A stretch of DNA of 64,000 nucleotides from contig CAUYUJ010002066.1 of the NCBI GenBank assembly GCA_963575745.1, positions 12,501 through 76,500 on the forward strand, read 5' to 3'. A program made the position numbers and the translations under genes. How positions within the stretch are numbered: the stretch's first letter is position 1; the number at the start of each line of letters is the position of its first letter. The stretch comes from Prorocentrum cordatum (lineage: Eukaryota; Sar; Dinophyceae; Prorocentrales; Prorocentraceae). Below, one piece after another: positions 24,803-36,269 of this stretch. The notes below the pieces were generated by a model that saw only the letters and a list, made by a program, of their open reading frames with translations, was not told the origin of the DNA and searched no databases.

Positions 24803-25039
24803 GTGAGCGGGAAAGTAGCTGACAGGATTCGGTGTGGAAGGCATCAACTTGACTTCGTCATTAAATCCGAGGGTACTGGCGACTGGGAGTTGGGAGGCGG
24901 GAAGGAGGGAGGGGGAGATAGCGGGGGAGGAGGAAGGAGAAGAAAGGAGGGGGAGGCAGAAGGCAAAAAAGGAGAGGACGGAGGACCCTGGAGTAGGAAC
25001 GAACGGTGAGGAGAAGGACGGGGGAGGGCACGGAGGAGG

Positions 25040-26200
25040 GCAGGGGGGCTCCTCCTCCCCCTCCCCCTCCTCCTCCCCCTCCCCCTCCTCCTCCTCCTCC
25101 TCCTCCTCCTCCTCCTCCTCCTCCTCCTCCTCCTTCCCCCTCCCCTCCCCACCTCGTGCCCTTTTGCCCTCTCTCCTCCTCCTTCAATCCCCTCCGCCTT
25201 GTCCCTCTCCTTCATCCATTTCCTCCTCCTTCCCCTCCTGGGCTCCCTCCGCCCTCCCCCTCCCCTCCTTCATGCGCCTGCCCGTGGCGGGGCGGCGGAT
25301 CTGGAGTTCAGCCGCTGTTGCCTGGATTAGGCGCACGTGCCCGCAGTCGACCTTCCTCCGTCTCTCGTCTCCTGTTCTGTCGGCGTGGTGGTTGCCCAGG
25401 CAATTTTACATGGAATCTGAACGGAAACGAGCTCACCCCCCGCCTTCCACCCTTCCAGCCTCCCTCCCCCCCGCGGAGGGGGGAGGAAGAGTGAGGAGGG
25501 GGTAAGAGGACGAGGAGGAGGAGGAGGAAGAAGAGGAGGAGGAGGAGGAGGAGGAGGAGGAGAAAGGGGTGGAGAACGAGGGGGGAGGAGGAGGGGGAGC
25601 AGGGGGAGAAATGGAGGGGGAGGGAGAGGAGGCGGGGGAGGAGGACAAGGAGGAGGAGGAGGAGGAGGAAGAGCAAAGGCAGCAACTGGGTAAACGGAGG
25701 GAACATGAAAAAATAATAGAGCCGAATCGGAGAGCAGGGGGAGGAGAAGGAGGAGGAGGAGTAGGAAGAGGAGGAGGAGCAGCAGGAGAAAGAGGTAGAC
25801 GAGGACGAAGAGGAGACTGAGGAGGAGGGGCAGACAGAGGGAACGTCCCATTCATCAATCTCGCTCTTCTTATCCATCCTCCCACGCGTGCTCGAGCTGG
25901 CGCCTGGCCTGGCGCACCTGGTGTGGCGCGCGGGCCGCTTCGCCAGAAAGGGCGGATTGCCCCCGCGCGCTCTCTTGGGAAGAGCAGAGGGAGGAGGAGG
26001 AGGAGGAGGAGGAGGAGGAGGAGAGGAGGAGGAGGAGGAGGAGGAGGAGGAGGAGGAGGAGGAGGAGGAGGAGGGGGAGGAGGAGGAGGAGAGGGTGGAG
26101 GAGGAGAAGGAGGAGGAAGGAGGGGGGATGAGGAGGAGGAGGGAGGAGGAGGGAGGAAGAGGGAGGAGGAGGAGGAGGAGGAACGACAGGAAGAGGAAGA
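25040..26200. repeat. CTC then GGA microsatellite tracts, opposite polarity
   Basis: TCC-rich DNA at 25050-25165 and GGA-rich DNA at 25505-25800 and 25990-26190. The short non-repetitive islands at about 25270-25430 and 25860-25985 could hold exons but show no clear signature. Confidence 0.85.
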
Positions 26201-26221
26201 TCAGAGGACAACGAGATCCAG

Positions 26222-26272
26222 GCAGAGAACTGGGCAGACGTGACACCTCAGATCGAAGTATGCCCACGGTAG
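26222..26272 (+). CDS. Candidate terminal exon of gene 3
   Basis: After an acceptor CAG at 26219-26221 there is a 17-codon phase-0 exon ending in TAG and reading AENWADVTPQIEVCPR. It fits the phase of the donor at 24803 but would require an intron of about 1.4 kb full of GGA/CTC repeats, perhaps with another exon in between (for example near 25885-25985). Confidence 0.35.
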   Translation, partial: AENWADVTPQIEVCPR

Positions 26273-26479
26273 GCCCAAGCGTAGCTAGGTGCATGCATAT
26301 CCAGTATTGATGCGGTAGAGTGTATGTAGGAGGGATACATGGTCGTATGTATGTATGTGTGTGTAGGTGTGCAAGTCTATGAGTAACTACATGGAGATAC
26401 ATGCATATAGGTAGGTGAGTAGTCGAGCAACACTTGAACATGTTAGTGTATGTGCGAGGTCATGCACACTATGCTGCGA

Positions 26480-26715
26480 TGTTTTGTAGCGTTCGGTAAC
26501 GGTCGGTAACGGTCGGTAACGGTCGGTAACGGTCGGTCGCGGAGAGCACGATTTTGTCAGATTCGGCGCGTTTTTTCACGACAAAACCGTTACCGAAATT
26601 GGCGCAATGCGCTCTGGAACCGTTACCAGGCGCGACCGATCGCGACCGAAACTTTTTCGGTAACACGAGATTTCGGTCGTTCCCGATCGCGCCCGAAATT
26701 TTTCGGTCGCGCATG
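26480..26715. repeat. Terminal repeat region with GGTAACGGTC repeats next to the USP gene
   Basis: Four to five copies of CGGTAACGGT at 26485-26540, then CGCGACCGATCGCGACCG-type palindromes, then CGGTCGCGCATGATCTGGG at about 26702-26720, which is the inverted copy of the sequence flanking the Rep/helicase frame at 8640-8665. The last codons of the USP reading frame run into it. Confidence 0.8.
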
Positions 26716-28724
26716 ATCTGGGTTCTCGGGCGCTTCGTCGAGGCCAGGGCTGTCCTCGCCGTCCGTGTCGACGTCGCCGTCGTCGCCCGCGCCCCCCGCG
26801 CCGTCGACGACCGGCCCGAGCGGCCACGGGCACGCCTCGGCGCGGGCCGCCCTGGAGCCCACCTTCTCAAGGAAGATGATGCAAGGTATCTTGTGCTGGG
26901 TGCCAGGCGCCCACTGGACCACGTGCGGCCGATCGCCCAGGTCGTCTGCAGTGTACCAGCTCCCGTCCTCCTCGAAGTGGGCCACGAAGTGGCCCTGGGG
27001 GTCATTCAGAACGTGGGATGGGACGGCTTCCGACCCCTCGGGCAGGATGTACTGCACGTAGGCGCGCAGGCGGTGCGCGACGTCTTCCTCCCCCGCCCTC
27101 AGAGCCACCTCCGGGAGCTCGCCCCAGTAGGGCGCGATGTCGCAGCCGCCGAGGAAGAGCGCCGTGCCGTCGCCCCGCTCCCACCTCTGGGGCACGTGGA
27201 CCGCCAGCAACTCGGGCTTCGATCGCAGTCGCCCGCCCATGGAGGCGCCGCGGCGGAGCAGCTCTCGCACGTCCAGTCGCTGCGCGCCCCCGTCGAGGAG
27301 GAAGTCCTGCGGCGACAGGGCGTCGTCGCCTTCGTCTGCCTCGTCCACGAACGCCGGGAGCCTCATCATGGCCTCCTCGTCGCATCCTGTCTGGAAGAGG
27401 CTGGCGAGACCGGGCGCGTCTTCCAGGATGAAAGACAGCGCCTCACTCGCGTCCGCGCATTTCCCCAGCCTGAAGTCCACCCAGTGCTTCGCGAGGAACG
27501 CGTCCACGAAGGCGTGCGGGGACCAGCGGTCCAAGCGGACTGGCGCTGGCGCGGCGCCGCCGACGTCCTCCGCGGGCGGCGGCACCCCGCGCACGCAGGC
27601 GGCCGCCAGGGCGCGCAGCTCCTTGAGGGGGGGGCGTGAAACACATGCCGATTGCCCCTTACCCCCCGCCCTGGCGACGCGCCAATCGCCCCCCCTCCCC
27701 GGCGGAGGGAAGGAACCTAAAGTCAACCAGGGGCCGTGCCGGAGCGAAGACATCGACGAGATTCCCCCCGCCCCGCGTCCTGCACGACCAGCGGCTCACC
27801 CTCGCGCTCCGCCCCCAGGAGCGCGGCGCGCGCGGCGGGGCAGTGGAGGAGGCACTGCAGGGGCGCGTTGAGGTAGCAGGTGTTGCACAGGTTCGAGAGG
27901 CCCGGGTACGGGCGCTGGCCGCCGCGCGACCGATGCAGGGCGGGATGCCTCCCACGGTCCTCGTCGTGGACGTCGTTCCCCTCGCACCAGTGCTGGTGCA
28001 GCATCCGCAGTGCCTGCTCTGCGCCCTCGGCACGCTCATCCTCCAGCCTCGATTCCCGACCGGCCTGCACCAGCGCGTCGATGCGCTCCTTCAGGATCTG
28101 GGCCGCTGGCTGCAGCCTGCTGGTCCCCCTCCACCGCTGCCACCTCCTCGCCAAGTCATCCTCGGGCCCCCTTCCGGGACGCTGGCGCCGCGGCCAGCGG
28201 CCGCGCTCACTGTGCCAGGCCAGAACGTCGCGGAACGTCGCGGCCGCGACGTCCCGTCGACCTCCCGCTGTCCGAGGAGTCGGGCCCCGGCGGCGAGCAG
28301 TCCCGGGAGTCTGCCGGGGGCGCCTGCCCGCGGCCGAGGCGCCCGGTGTCTGCGGACCTCCCTGCTTCGGGCCCGATGCGGGGGTGCCTCTCGGCGCCGG
28401 GGAACCGCGCGGCGACGGCCCTCGTTTCCCTCTCACCCGGCGCCGAGGCGGGCGATCCTGCTGGCGCCGCGGCGTCTGGGGGCCATCGCCTGGGCACTGC
28501 GCGTGCTGTGCTCGCAGACGGCGCAGCTCAGCGCGCCGCTCCGTCTCCGGCATCCGCAGGAGGCGGACCTTGTCCGCCGTGGCCGCGGCGAAATTCTCGC
28601 GCGGCGGGCCTCTGATGGAGGGCTCGCCCGCAGTCCGCAATCTCACTGTAAAGGTCACTGTTCCGCCTCGCTCATTCTTGTCCACATTGATCCGACAACT
28701 CGCCCCGCTGCCCTTGGGAGGCAT
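26623..28724 (-). CDS. Ubiquitin-specific protease (USP, peptidase C19), two exons
   Basis: A cysteine protease that removes ubiquitin from proteins. Exon 1 runs from an ATG at 28724 to about 27790 and contains the Cys box GLSNLCNTCYLNAPLQCL (about 27850-27905). Family members usually have NLGNTCY, so Gly is replaced by Cys, but the catalytic Cys is present. Exon 2 is in a different frame (about 27635 down to 26623), with GKCADASEALSFIL resembling the USP QDA box and the His box GHFVAHFEEDGSWYTADD (about 26945-27000). The intron between them, around 27640-27790, is unresolved. Exon 1 upstream of the protease contains FRDVLAWHSERGRWPRR, like a helicase-associated repeat, and a basic Arg/Pro-rich N terminus. 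The gene ends in the repeat motif shared with the Helitron fragment, which suggests it is mobile-element cargo. Confidence 0.75.
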
Positions 28725-29359
28725 CCGGGGGGGATTGGCCCGGCGCGGGGCAGGGGGCCGCCCGCGCGAGCTGGAGTGTCTCCGACTCGGGGCGATCGCC
28801 CCGCGAGAGGGGTCCCGTCCACGAGCGGAGGTCGTCTGTCAATGGGCGCGTCGGGCGCGTGTCGAGCGCGGCGGCGCCTGCTGCTCGGGCCATCAGGTCT
28901 ACGGATATGGAATCGTAGTCGCCAGGATTCCGCGAGGCAAACCCAGATGTCCAACGTCTGAAATAGACTACAACGGGCGACATTTGAGCGCGCTGGGCCC
29001 GTCGACGACGACCGGATGCATCGGGAGCTTTGAGCGGGGCGCGCAGGAGTCCCCGCGACGCGCGCTGGTCGCCCCGAAGGAGTCTCAGCGACGCGCGCGG
29101 ATCGTCCGCGGCACTGAACAATTTGAAAGACGCGCGGCCGACAACGAGCGCCGGACACAGTGCACCGGAATGTCTGCGACGCGCGCCGGTCGCTCCAAAG
29201 GCGACTCTTGCATGCTTGGGTGTAGTTTGGGAGCCTTAGTTTTTTACGCGCAGCACGTCGGCGCGAGATTATCGACGACGTTCTATGGAAAAGAATAAAT
29301 TCGCAAGTCGCACGCGCGATATTTTTTTCACGTCGCCATAGGAAACCCCCAAAAAGCTT

Positions 29360-29399
29360 GAGACCCCCGTCGTTTTGGTATCAAAACGACGGGGGTCTC
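29360..29399. repeat. Perfect 18-bp inverted repeat with a 4-base loop
   Basis: GAGACCCCCGTCGTTTTG and its exact reverse complement around GTAT. It is preceded by AAAAAGCTT and lies outside any gene, in the otherwise featureless 28730-29500 stretch. Confidence 0.95.
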
Positions 29400-29514
29400 G
29401 CAGTCGCGTTCTCGCGGTGAGATCCGAGCGAATCAATAGGACGTTCGCATCAAATTGAAAGCGCGTTGTTTTCCGCACCGCCTGGTTTTGCGCTGGACGG
29501 TCGCTAAGAATTTA

Positions 29515-29770
29515 AGCGCCCTTCAGGACGCAGGCGCCCGGGCGTAGCAAAGACGCAGATGGCGACGACGAATCGCGTTGAACAAGATTGGAAATTCGCG
29601 ATAGTGACGTCCTTCAGGGCACAGACGCCCGGACGCAGCAAACGCCGATGGCGACGACCATTCTCTTTGAACGCGAGCCCGTTTTTGAAAATTCGCGATA
29701 GTGACGCCCTTCCAAACACAGACGCCCGGGGCGTAGCAAACGCCGACGTCGACAACGATTCGCTTTGAAC
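29515..29770. repeat. Tandem repeat, about 120-bp unit, roughly 2-3 copies
   Basis: The sequence CTTCAGGACGCAGGCGCCCG, GCAAAGACGCAGATGGCGAC and GAAATTCGCGATAGTGACG recurs at about 29522, 29610 and 29707 with divergence. Confidence 0.7.
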
Positions 29771-30190
29771 AACTTCCCGCCGGGCGTCCGCGCGCGCATT
29801 TCGCGGAGGACGGGTCGGAAACAGAAAAAAAGTCGACGCCAGATAAAACAGAAAAAAACACACATAATTTCCCCCTCCCAGATGGCCCATTGCAAGTACC
29901 GCTCCCGTGTCCCGTCGCGCGTCCGCGCGCGCATCTCGCGGAGGACGGGACGGAAACATGAAAAAAATCGAAACCGGCAAACTCAGAAAAAACACATAAT
30001 TTCCCCCTCCCAGACGGCCCATTGCAAGTACCGCTCCCGTGTCCCGTCGCACGTCCACGCGCGCATTTCGCGGAGGACGGGTCGGAAAACCAGAAAAAAA
30101 CAAAAAAAAACATAATTTCCCCCTCCCAGACGGCCCATTGGAAGTACCGCTCCCGTGTCCGGTCGCGCGTCCGCGCGCGCATTTCGTGGG
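29770..30190. repeat. Tandem repeat, about 120-bp unit, about 4 copies
   Basis: Units share ATAATTTCCCCCTCCCAGA, GCCCATTGCAAGTACCGCTC and GCGCATTTCGCGGAGGACGG and are separated by A-rich linkers containing GAAAAAAA. Confidence 0.85.
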
Positions 30191-30640
30191 CTTGGGAGGA
30201 TTGGGGAGGATTTGGTTGGATCTGGGAACATTTTGAATGGATTTGAAAAGATTTGGGTGTGTTTGGGAAGATTTGGAAGGATTCGGGTGGATTGGGGGGG
30301 ATTCGGGTGAATTTGGAAGGATTGGGGTGGGTTTGGGTGGGTTTGGGTGGGTTTGGGAGGATTTGGGCGGGTTTGGGAGGATCTGGGTGGATTTGGGAGG
30401 ATTCGGTTGTATTCGGGAAGATTTGAAAGGATTTGGGCGGATTTGGAAGAAGTGGGCGGGTTTGGGAGGATTTGGAAGGATTAGGTAGACTCCGGGCAGA
30501 TGTGGGAGGATGTGGGTGGGTTTGGCAGGATTCTGGTGGATTTGGGAGAATTTGGGTGGGTTCGGCAGGATTGGGCGGGTTTGGGAGGATTTGGGCGGGT
30601 TTGGAAAGACTTTGGAAGAAGATTCCCCAAAAGCGGCGCG
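30190..30640. repeat. G-rich minisatellite of GGATTTGGG / GGGTTTGGG type
   Basis: Degenerate units of about 9-12 bases (GATTTGGGAGGATTTGGGTG) over 450 bp. The strong G over C asymmetry on the plus strand gives spurious open frames on both strands. Confidence 0.9.
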
Positions 30641-30950
30641 GCCCTAAAGGATTCCCCAGCCCTGGCGCGGCCCTAAGGGATTGGACCACATCCCGATCTA
30701 GGCCATTGTGACGAGGAAGAGGCCTGCTGGACCAGATCACGATCTAGTCTAAAGCAGAGGAGGAGTGGGCGGAGGAGGAGGAGGAGAGAGGGGAGGAGGA
30801 AGAGGGAGAGCCTGCCTACCGCGGCCGCTTGCGAGCGCGCTCTTGGGGCGCGCTCGGCGTCGTCGCCGCCGACGGCGGCCCGGGCGTCGCCGCTGCCGGC
30901 GGCGGCAACCCAAGCGCCGCCGCCGCCGTCGCTGCCCCGACCGCCCTGCC

Positions 30951-32620
30951 CACGAAACGTGTGAGGGGTGTGCCGAAATGGGTGTGCGGGACGCATGCGG
31001 ACGGCAGCACTGGGGCCTTCGGTGGAGCTCCCTGTGGGGCCACGAAACGTGTGAGGGGTGTGCCGAAATGGGTGTGCGGGACGCATGCGGACGGCAGCAC
31101 TGGGGCCTTCGGTGGAGCTCCCTGTGGGGCCACGAAACGTGTGAGGGGTGTGCCGAAATGGGTGTGCGGGACGCATGCGGACGGCAGCACTGGGGCCTTC
31201 GGTGGAGCTCCCTGTGGGGCCACGAAACGTGTGAGGGGTGTGCCGAAATGGGTGTGCGGGACGCATGCGGACGGCAGCCATGGGGCCTTCGGTGGAGCTC
31301 CCTATGGGGCCACGAAACGTGTGAGGGGTGTGCCGAAATGGGTGTGCGGGACGCATGCGGACGGCAGCACTGGGGCCTTCGGTGGAGCTCCCTGTGGAGC
31401 CAGGAAACGTGTGAGGGGTGTGCCGAAATGGGTGTGCGGGACGCATGCGGACGGCAGCACTGGGGCCTTCGGTGGAGCTCCCTGTGGGGCCACGAAACGT
31501 GTGAGGGGTGTGCCGAAATGGGGTGGGGAACGCATGCGGACGGCAGCCACTGGGGCCTTCGGTGAGCTCCCTGTGGGGCCACGAAAACGTGTGAGGGGTG
31601 TGCCGAAATGGGTGGCGGGACGCATGCGGACGGCAGCCACTGGGGCCTTCGTGGAGCTCCCTAGGGGCCACGAAACGTGTGAGGTGAGATCCGACATGCG
31701 AGAGGCGGGACGCAAAAGCAGAACGGCCTGCCCATGGGCCATCTGTGAAGCTCCCAGTTGGGGCCACGAAAACGATGAGAGGGGTGTGCCAAATGGGAGA
31801 GTGCGGACGCCATAGCGGACTTGCAGCCATGGGGCCTTATTGCCTATGTCGGTGGAGCTCCCTATGGGGCCACGAAACGTGTGAGGGGTGTGCCGACATG
31901 GGTGTGCGGGACGCATGCGGACGGCAGCACAGGGGCCTTCGGTGGAGCTCCCTGTGGGGCCACGAAACGTGTGAGGGGTGTGCCGAAATGGGTGTGCGGG
32001 ACGCATGCGGACGGCAGCCATGGGTCCTTCGGTGGAGCTCCCTATGGGGCCACGAAACGTGTGAGGGGTGTGCCGAAATGGGTGTGCGGGACGCATGCGG
32101 ACGGCAGCACTGGGGCCTCCGGTGGAGCTCCCTATGGGGCCACGAAACGTGTGAGGGGTGTGCCGAAATGGGTGTGCGGGACGCATGCGGACGGCAGCCA
32201 TGGGGCCTTCGGTGGAGCTCCCTATGGGGCCACGAAACGTGTGAGGGGTGTGCCGAAATGGGTGTGCGGGACGCATGCGGACGGCAGCACTGGGGCCTTT
32301 CGGTGGAGCTCCCTGTGGGGCCACGAAACGTGTGAGGGGTGTGCCGAAATGGGTGTGCGGGACGCATGCGGACGGCAGCCATGGGGCCTTCGGTGGAGCT
32401 CCCTATGGGGCCACGAAACGTGTGAGGGGTGTGCCGAAATGGGTGTGCGGGACGCATGCGGACGGCAGCCATGGGGCCTTCGGTGGAGCTCCCTATGGGG
32501 CCACGAAACGTGTGAGGGGTGTGCCGAAATGGGTGGTGACGCATGCGGCGGCAGCACTGGGGCCTTCGGTGGAGCTCCCTGTGGGGCCACGAAACGTGTG
32601 AGGGGTGTGCCGAAATGGGT
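30951..32620 (+). repeat. 90-bp tandem repeat array, left, about 19 copies
   Basis: Units begin CACGAAACGTGTGAGGGGTG and recur every 90 bp (30951, 31041, 31131 and so on). Copies between about 31500 and 31860 carry small indels. The unit length is a multiple of three, so long open frames with 30-residue repeats appear in several frames on both strands; they have no sign of being genes. Confidence 0.97.
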
Positions 32621-32725
32621 GATGACGATGACGATGACGACGATGACAATGACGATGATGATGATATGATGATGATGATGATGATGAAAGGATGATGACG
32701 ATGATGATGAATTGGATGATGATGA

Positions 32726-32777
<52 letters not shown>

Positions 32778-32800
32778 GGATGATAGGAGGGGAGAGAAGG
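32620..32800. repeat. GAT/GAC microsatellite
   Basis: GATGATGAT runs after the left 90-bp array, continuing into a GGAGG-rich stretch to about 32820. Confidence 0.9.
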
Positions 32801-32831
32801 CGGAGGAGGAGGAGGAGTGAGGGAGACGCGG

Positions 32832-32884
32832 GGCACCGTCTCTTCAAAACGAGGACCCAACACCACAGGATGGTTGGGAAAAAA
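32832..32884 (+). repeat. Unique segment inverted at 34337-34389
   Basis: CACCGTCTCTTCAAAACGAG followed by GACCCAACACCACAGG occurs here on the plus strand and, with a few changes, on the minus strand next to the right array (34337-34389). Together with the two opposed arrays this makes a large imperfect inverted duplication. Confidence 0.85.
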
Positions 32885-33012
32885 GCTGTTGAAACACCCC
32901 GACAAGCCTCTGAGAGCTTCCCAGTGTTCTCTGCAAATTACAGAGAGGCCCTGAGAGCTGCCGAGAGGGCCTGAGAGCTCCCGTAGGGGCTCCGAGAACT
33001 CCGCGGAGCGCC

Positions 33013-33125
33013 GGGGCGCCAGAAATATGACGCGGGGCGCGGGGCGCCAGGGGCGCCAGAGGTCATATTTCTGGCGCGGGGCGCCAGGGGTCATATTTCT
33101 GGCGCGGGGCGCCAGAAATATGACC
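33013..33125. repeat. Nested inverted repeats of GGCGCCAGAAATATGAC
   Basis: GGCGCCAGAAATATGAC occurs twice on the plus strand and its reverse complement GTCATATTTCTGGCGCC-like twice between them, separated by GGGGCGCC palindromes. Confidence 0.85.
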
Positions 33126-33835
33126 ACCCGAAAAGCGCACACCGCACACAACACACAAAACGCGCACAACACACACAACACACAACACACACAACACACA
33201 CAACACACACACAACACACAACGCACACACAGCACACAACACACATCATACACACAACACACAGGACACAACACACCACACACAACACACCCAACACCAC
33301 ACACCACACACATCACACACAACATCCCATACACCACACACGCAACACACAACACCATACACCACACACACACAACGCACAATACACACAACACACACAA
33401 CACACGCACCACACACACACAACGGGCACAACACACAACGCACATAACACGCACACGCAACACACACAACACACACAGACACACAACACACACAACGCAC
33501 GCACACACGACACCCACCACACACACAACACACAACACACAACACACAGCACACATAACACACACACGCGCATACACACACGCACGGCACACAGCACAAA
33601 CAACACACGCACAACGCACAACACACACAATACCCACATAATGCACACAACACACACAACACACAACACACGCAACACACACACACACACGACATACACA
33701 CACGCACACTTCACACACCACACAACACACCACACAGAACACACCCAACACAACACACCACACACAACACACAGTACTACACGCAACACGCAACGCACAA
33801 AACACCAGACACAACATACGACGCACAACGCACCA
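33126..33835. repeat. CA-rich minisatellite (ACACACAACACAC)
   Basis: About 700 bp of CACACAACACAC-type DNA with occasional CGC, open on both strands because of composition only. It is followed to about 34145 by degenerate TTAGCAGGGC / CTCGCAGGGC units of about 10-11 bases. Confidence 0.95.
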
Positions 33836-34454
33836 AAGGTCAGCAGGGCTTCGCCCTGTTTAGCAGAGCTTAGAAGAGCTTAGCGGGGCGAAGCATGGCT
33901 TACCAGAGTTTGCAGGGCTACCCGAGCCCACCAGGGCGCTGCAGTGCTTCACAGAGCCCAGCAGGGCGTAGGAGGGCTTACCACGGCTTACCAGCGCATC
34001 TAGCAGGGCTTACGGGAGCTCAGCAGGTGTCAACAGGACTTAGCAGGGCTTAGCAGACTGTAGCAGTGCCTCGCAGGGCCTCGCGGGGCTGCGCAGAGCC
34101 TCGCAGGGCCTCGCAGACTGTAGCAGTGCCTCGCAGAGCAGAGCTCAGAAATAGTTCCAGCGCGTTTATGGCCGGTGCTTTGGCTGGGCCCCCCATATCA
34201 ATATGCGAAAACCTCATTCGGGATTTGTGTATTTCACACTTCGCCTACGGCCGGTTCTCTGGTTTCCTATTGGATTCCTACATATCTCTACGGAATTCAT
34301 TGAACTCCTACTGAATTTCGCCAGGAAGGCATCTTATTCCCAACCAACCTGTGTTGTTGGGTCCTCGTTTTGAAGAGACGGTCCCCGCGTTCCTTCCTCC
34401 TTCCTCCTTCCTCCTTCCTCCTTCCTCCTCCTCCCCTTCCTCCCTCCTCCTCCC

Positions 34455-35860
34455 CCTCCCACACCCATTCTGGCACACACACCCTCACACGCTTCGTGGC
34501 CCCATAGGGAGCTCCACCGAAGGCCCCAGTGGCTGCGCCCGCATGCGGTTCCACCCCCCATTCTGGCACACCCCTCACACGTTTCGTGGCCCCATAGGGA
34601 GCTCCACCGAAGGCCCCAGTGGCTGCGCCCGCATGCGGTTCCACCCCCCATTCTGGCACACCCCTCACACGTTTCGTGGCCCCATAGGGAGCTCCACCGA
34701 AGGCCCCAGTGGCTGCGCCCGCATGCGGTTCCACCCCCCAGTCTGGCACACCCCTCACACGTTTCGTGGCCCCATAGGGAGCTCCACCGAAGGCCCCAGT
34801 GGCTGCGCCCGCATGCGGTTCCACCCCCCATTCTGGCACACCCCTCACACGTTTCGTGGCCCCATAGGGAGCTCCACCGAAGGCCCCAGTGGCTGCGCCC
34901 GCATGCGGTTCCACCCCCCATCCTGGCACACCCCTCACACGTTTCGTGGCCCCATAGGGAGCTCCACCGAAGGCCCCAGTGGCTGCGCCCGCATGCGGTT
35001 CCACCCCCCCTTCTGGCACACCCCTCACACGTTTCGTGGCCCCATAGGGAGCTCCACCGAAGGCCCCAGTGGCTGCGCCCGCATGCGGTTCCACCCCCCA
35101 GTCTGGCACACCCCTCACACGTTTCGTGGCCCCATAGGGAGCTCCACCGAAGGCCCCAGTGGCTGCGCCCGCACGCGGTTCCACCCCCCATTCTGGCACA
35201 CCCCTCACACGTTTCGTGGCCCCATAGGGAGCTCCACCGAAGGCCCCAGTGGCTGCGCCCGCATGCGGTTCCACCCCCCATTCTGGCACACCCCTCACAC
35301 GTTTCGTGGCCCCATAGGGAGCTCCACCGAAGGCCCCAGTGGCTGCGCCCGCATGCGGTTCCACCCCCCATTCTGGTACACCCCTCACACGTTTCGTGGC
35401 CCCATAGGGAGCTCCACCGAAGGCCCCAGTGGCTGCGCCCGCATGCGGTTCCACCCCCCATTCTGGCATACCCCTCACACGCTTCGTGGCCCCATAGGGA
35501 GCTCCACCGAAGGCCCCAGTGGCTGCGCCCGCATGCGGTTCCACCCCCATTCTGGCACACCCCTCACACGTTTCGTGGCCCCATAGGGGGCTCCACCGAA
35601 GGCCCCAGTGGCTGCGCCCGCATGCGGTTCCACCCCCCAATCTGGCATACCCCTCACACGTTTCGTGGCCCCATCGGGAGCTCCACCGAAGGTCCCAGTG
35701 GCTGCGCCCGCATGCGGTTCCACCCCCCATTCTGGCACACCCCTCACACGTTTCGTGGCCCCAAAAGGAGCTCCACCGAGCGCCCCAGTGGCTGCGCCCG
35801 CATGCGGTTCCACCCCCCCATTTCGGCACAACCCTCGCTCGTTTCGTGGCCCGGGGGCGC
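34455..35860 (-). repeat. 90-bp tandem repeat array, right, about 16 copies, inverted relative to the left array
   Basis: The reverse complement of each unit aligns with the left array over the CACGAAACGTGTGAGGGGTG and CTTCGGTGGAGCTCCCTATG parts. It differs in one block (CAGAATGGGGGGTGGAACCG instead of the left-array form), so each arm has been homogenised separately. Units recur every 90 bp (34501, 34591 and so on). Confidence 0.97.
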
Positions 35861-36114
35861 CACCGAAGAATATATCCACAATTGCGGTATTCACAACTAC
35901 GTATGGTTGGGTCTTTCGTCAGGCTAATTTGATTTTTTATTGGATTATTATTGATCTTCACTCTGTTATTACTGATTTGTTATTGAATTCCTAAGAGGTG
36001 TGCCTATTGCATTTCCTATTGAATTGCAGGTCAAACCCAGACCCAGACCCAGACCCAAACCCAAAGCCGAACCCGAACCCCCCAGTCCATAAGTCAAGTG
36101 TGGCCATATTAGTA

Positions 36115-36134
36115 CTACCCGAACTACAAGTACG

Positions 36135-36190
<56 letters not shown>

Positions 36191-36209
36191 ACTACTACTA
36201 CTACTACTA

Positions 36210-36269
<60 letters not shown>

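Noticed and set aside
33027-33883. Thr/His-rich and Cys/Val-rich proteins in the CA tract
   Set aside because: Pure products of CACACAA-type sequence, open on both strands.
30951-35860. CRISPR array
   Set aside because: Units are contiguous 90-bp tandem copies without spacers, and the genome is eukaryotic.
30765-35961. Open frames of 270-550 codons with 30-residue repeats
   Set aside because: The 90-bp unit is divisible by three and lacks stops in several frames on both strands; no start context, no unique domain.
36025-36085. Interstitial telomere repeat
   Set aside because: Units are CCCAGA/CCCAAA and irregular; the plant/dinoflagellate-type telomere unit CCCTAAA is not present.
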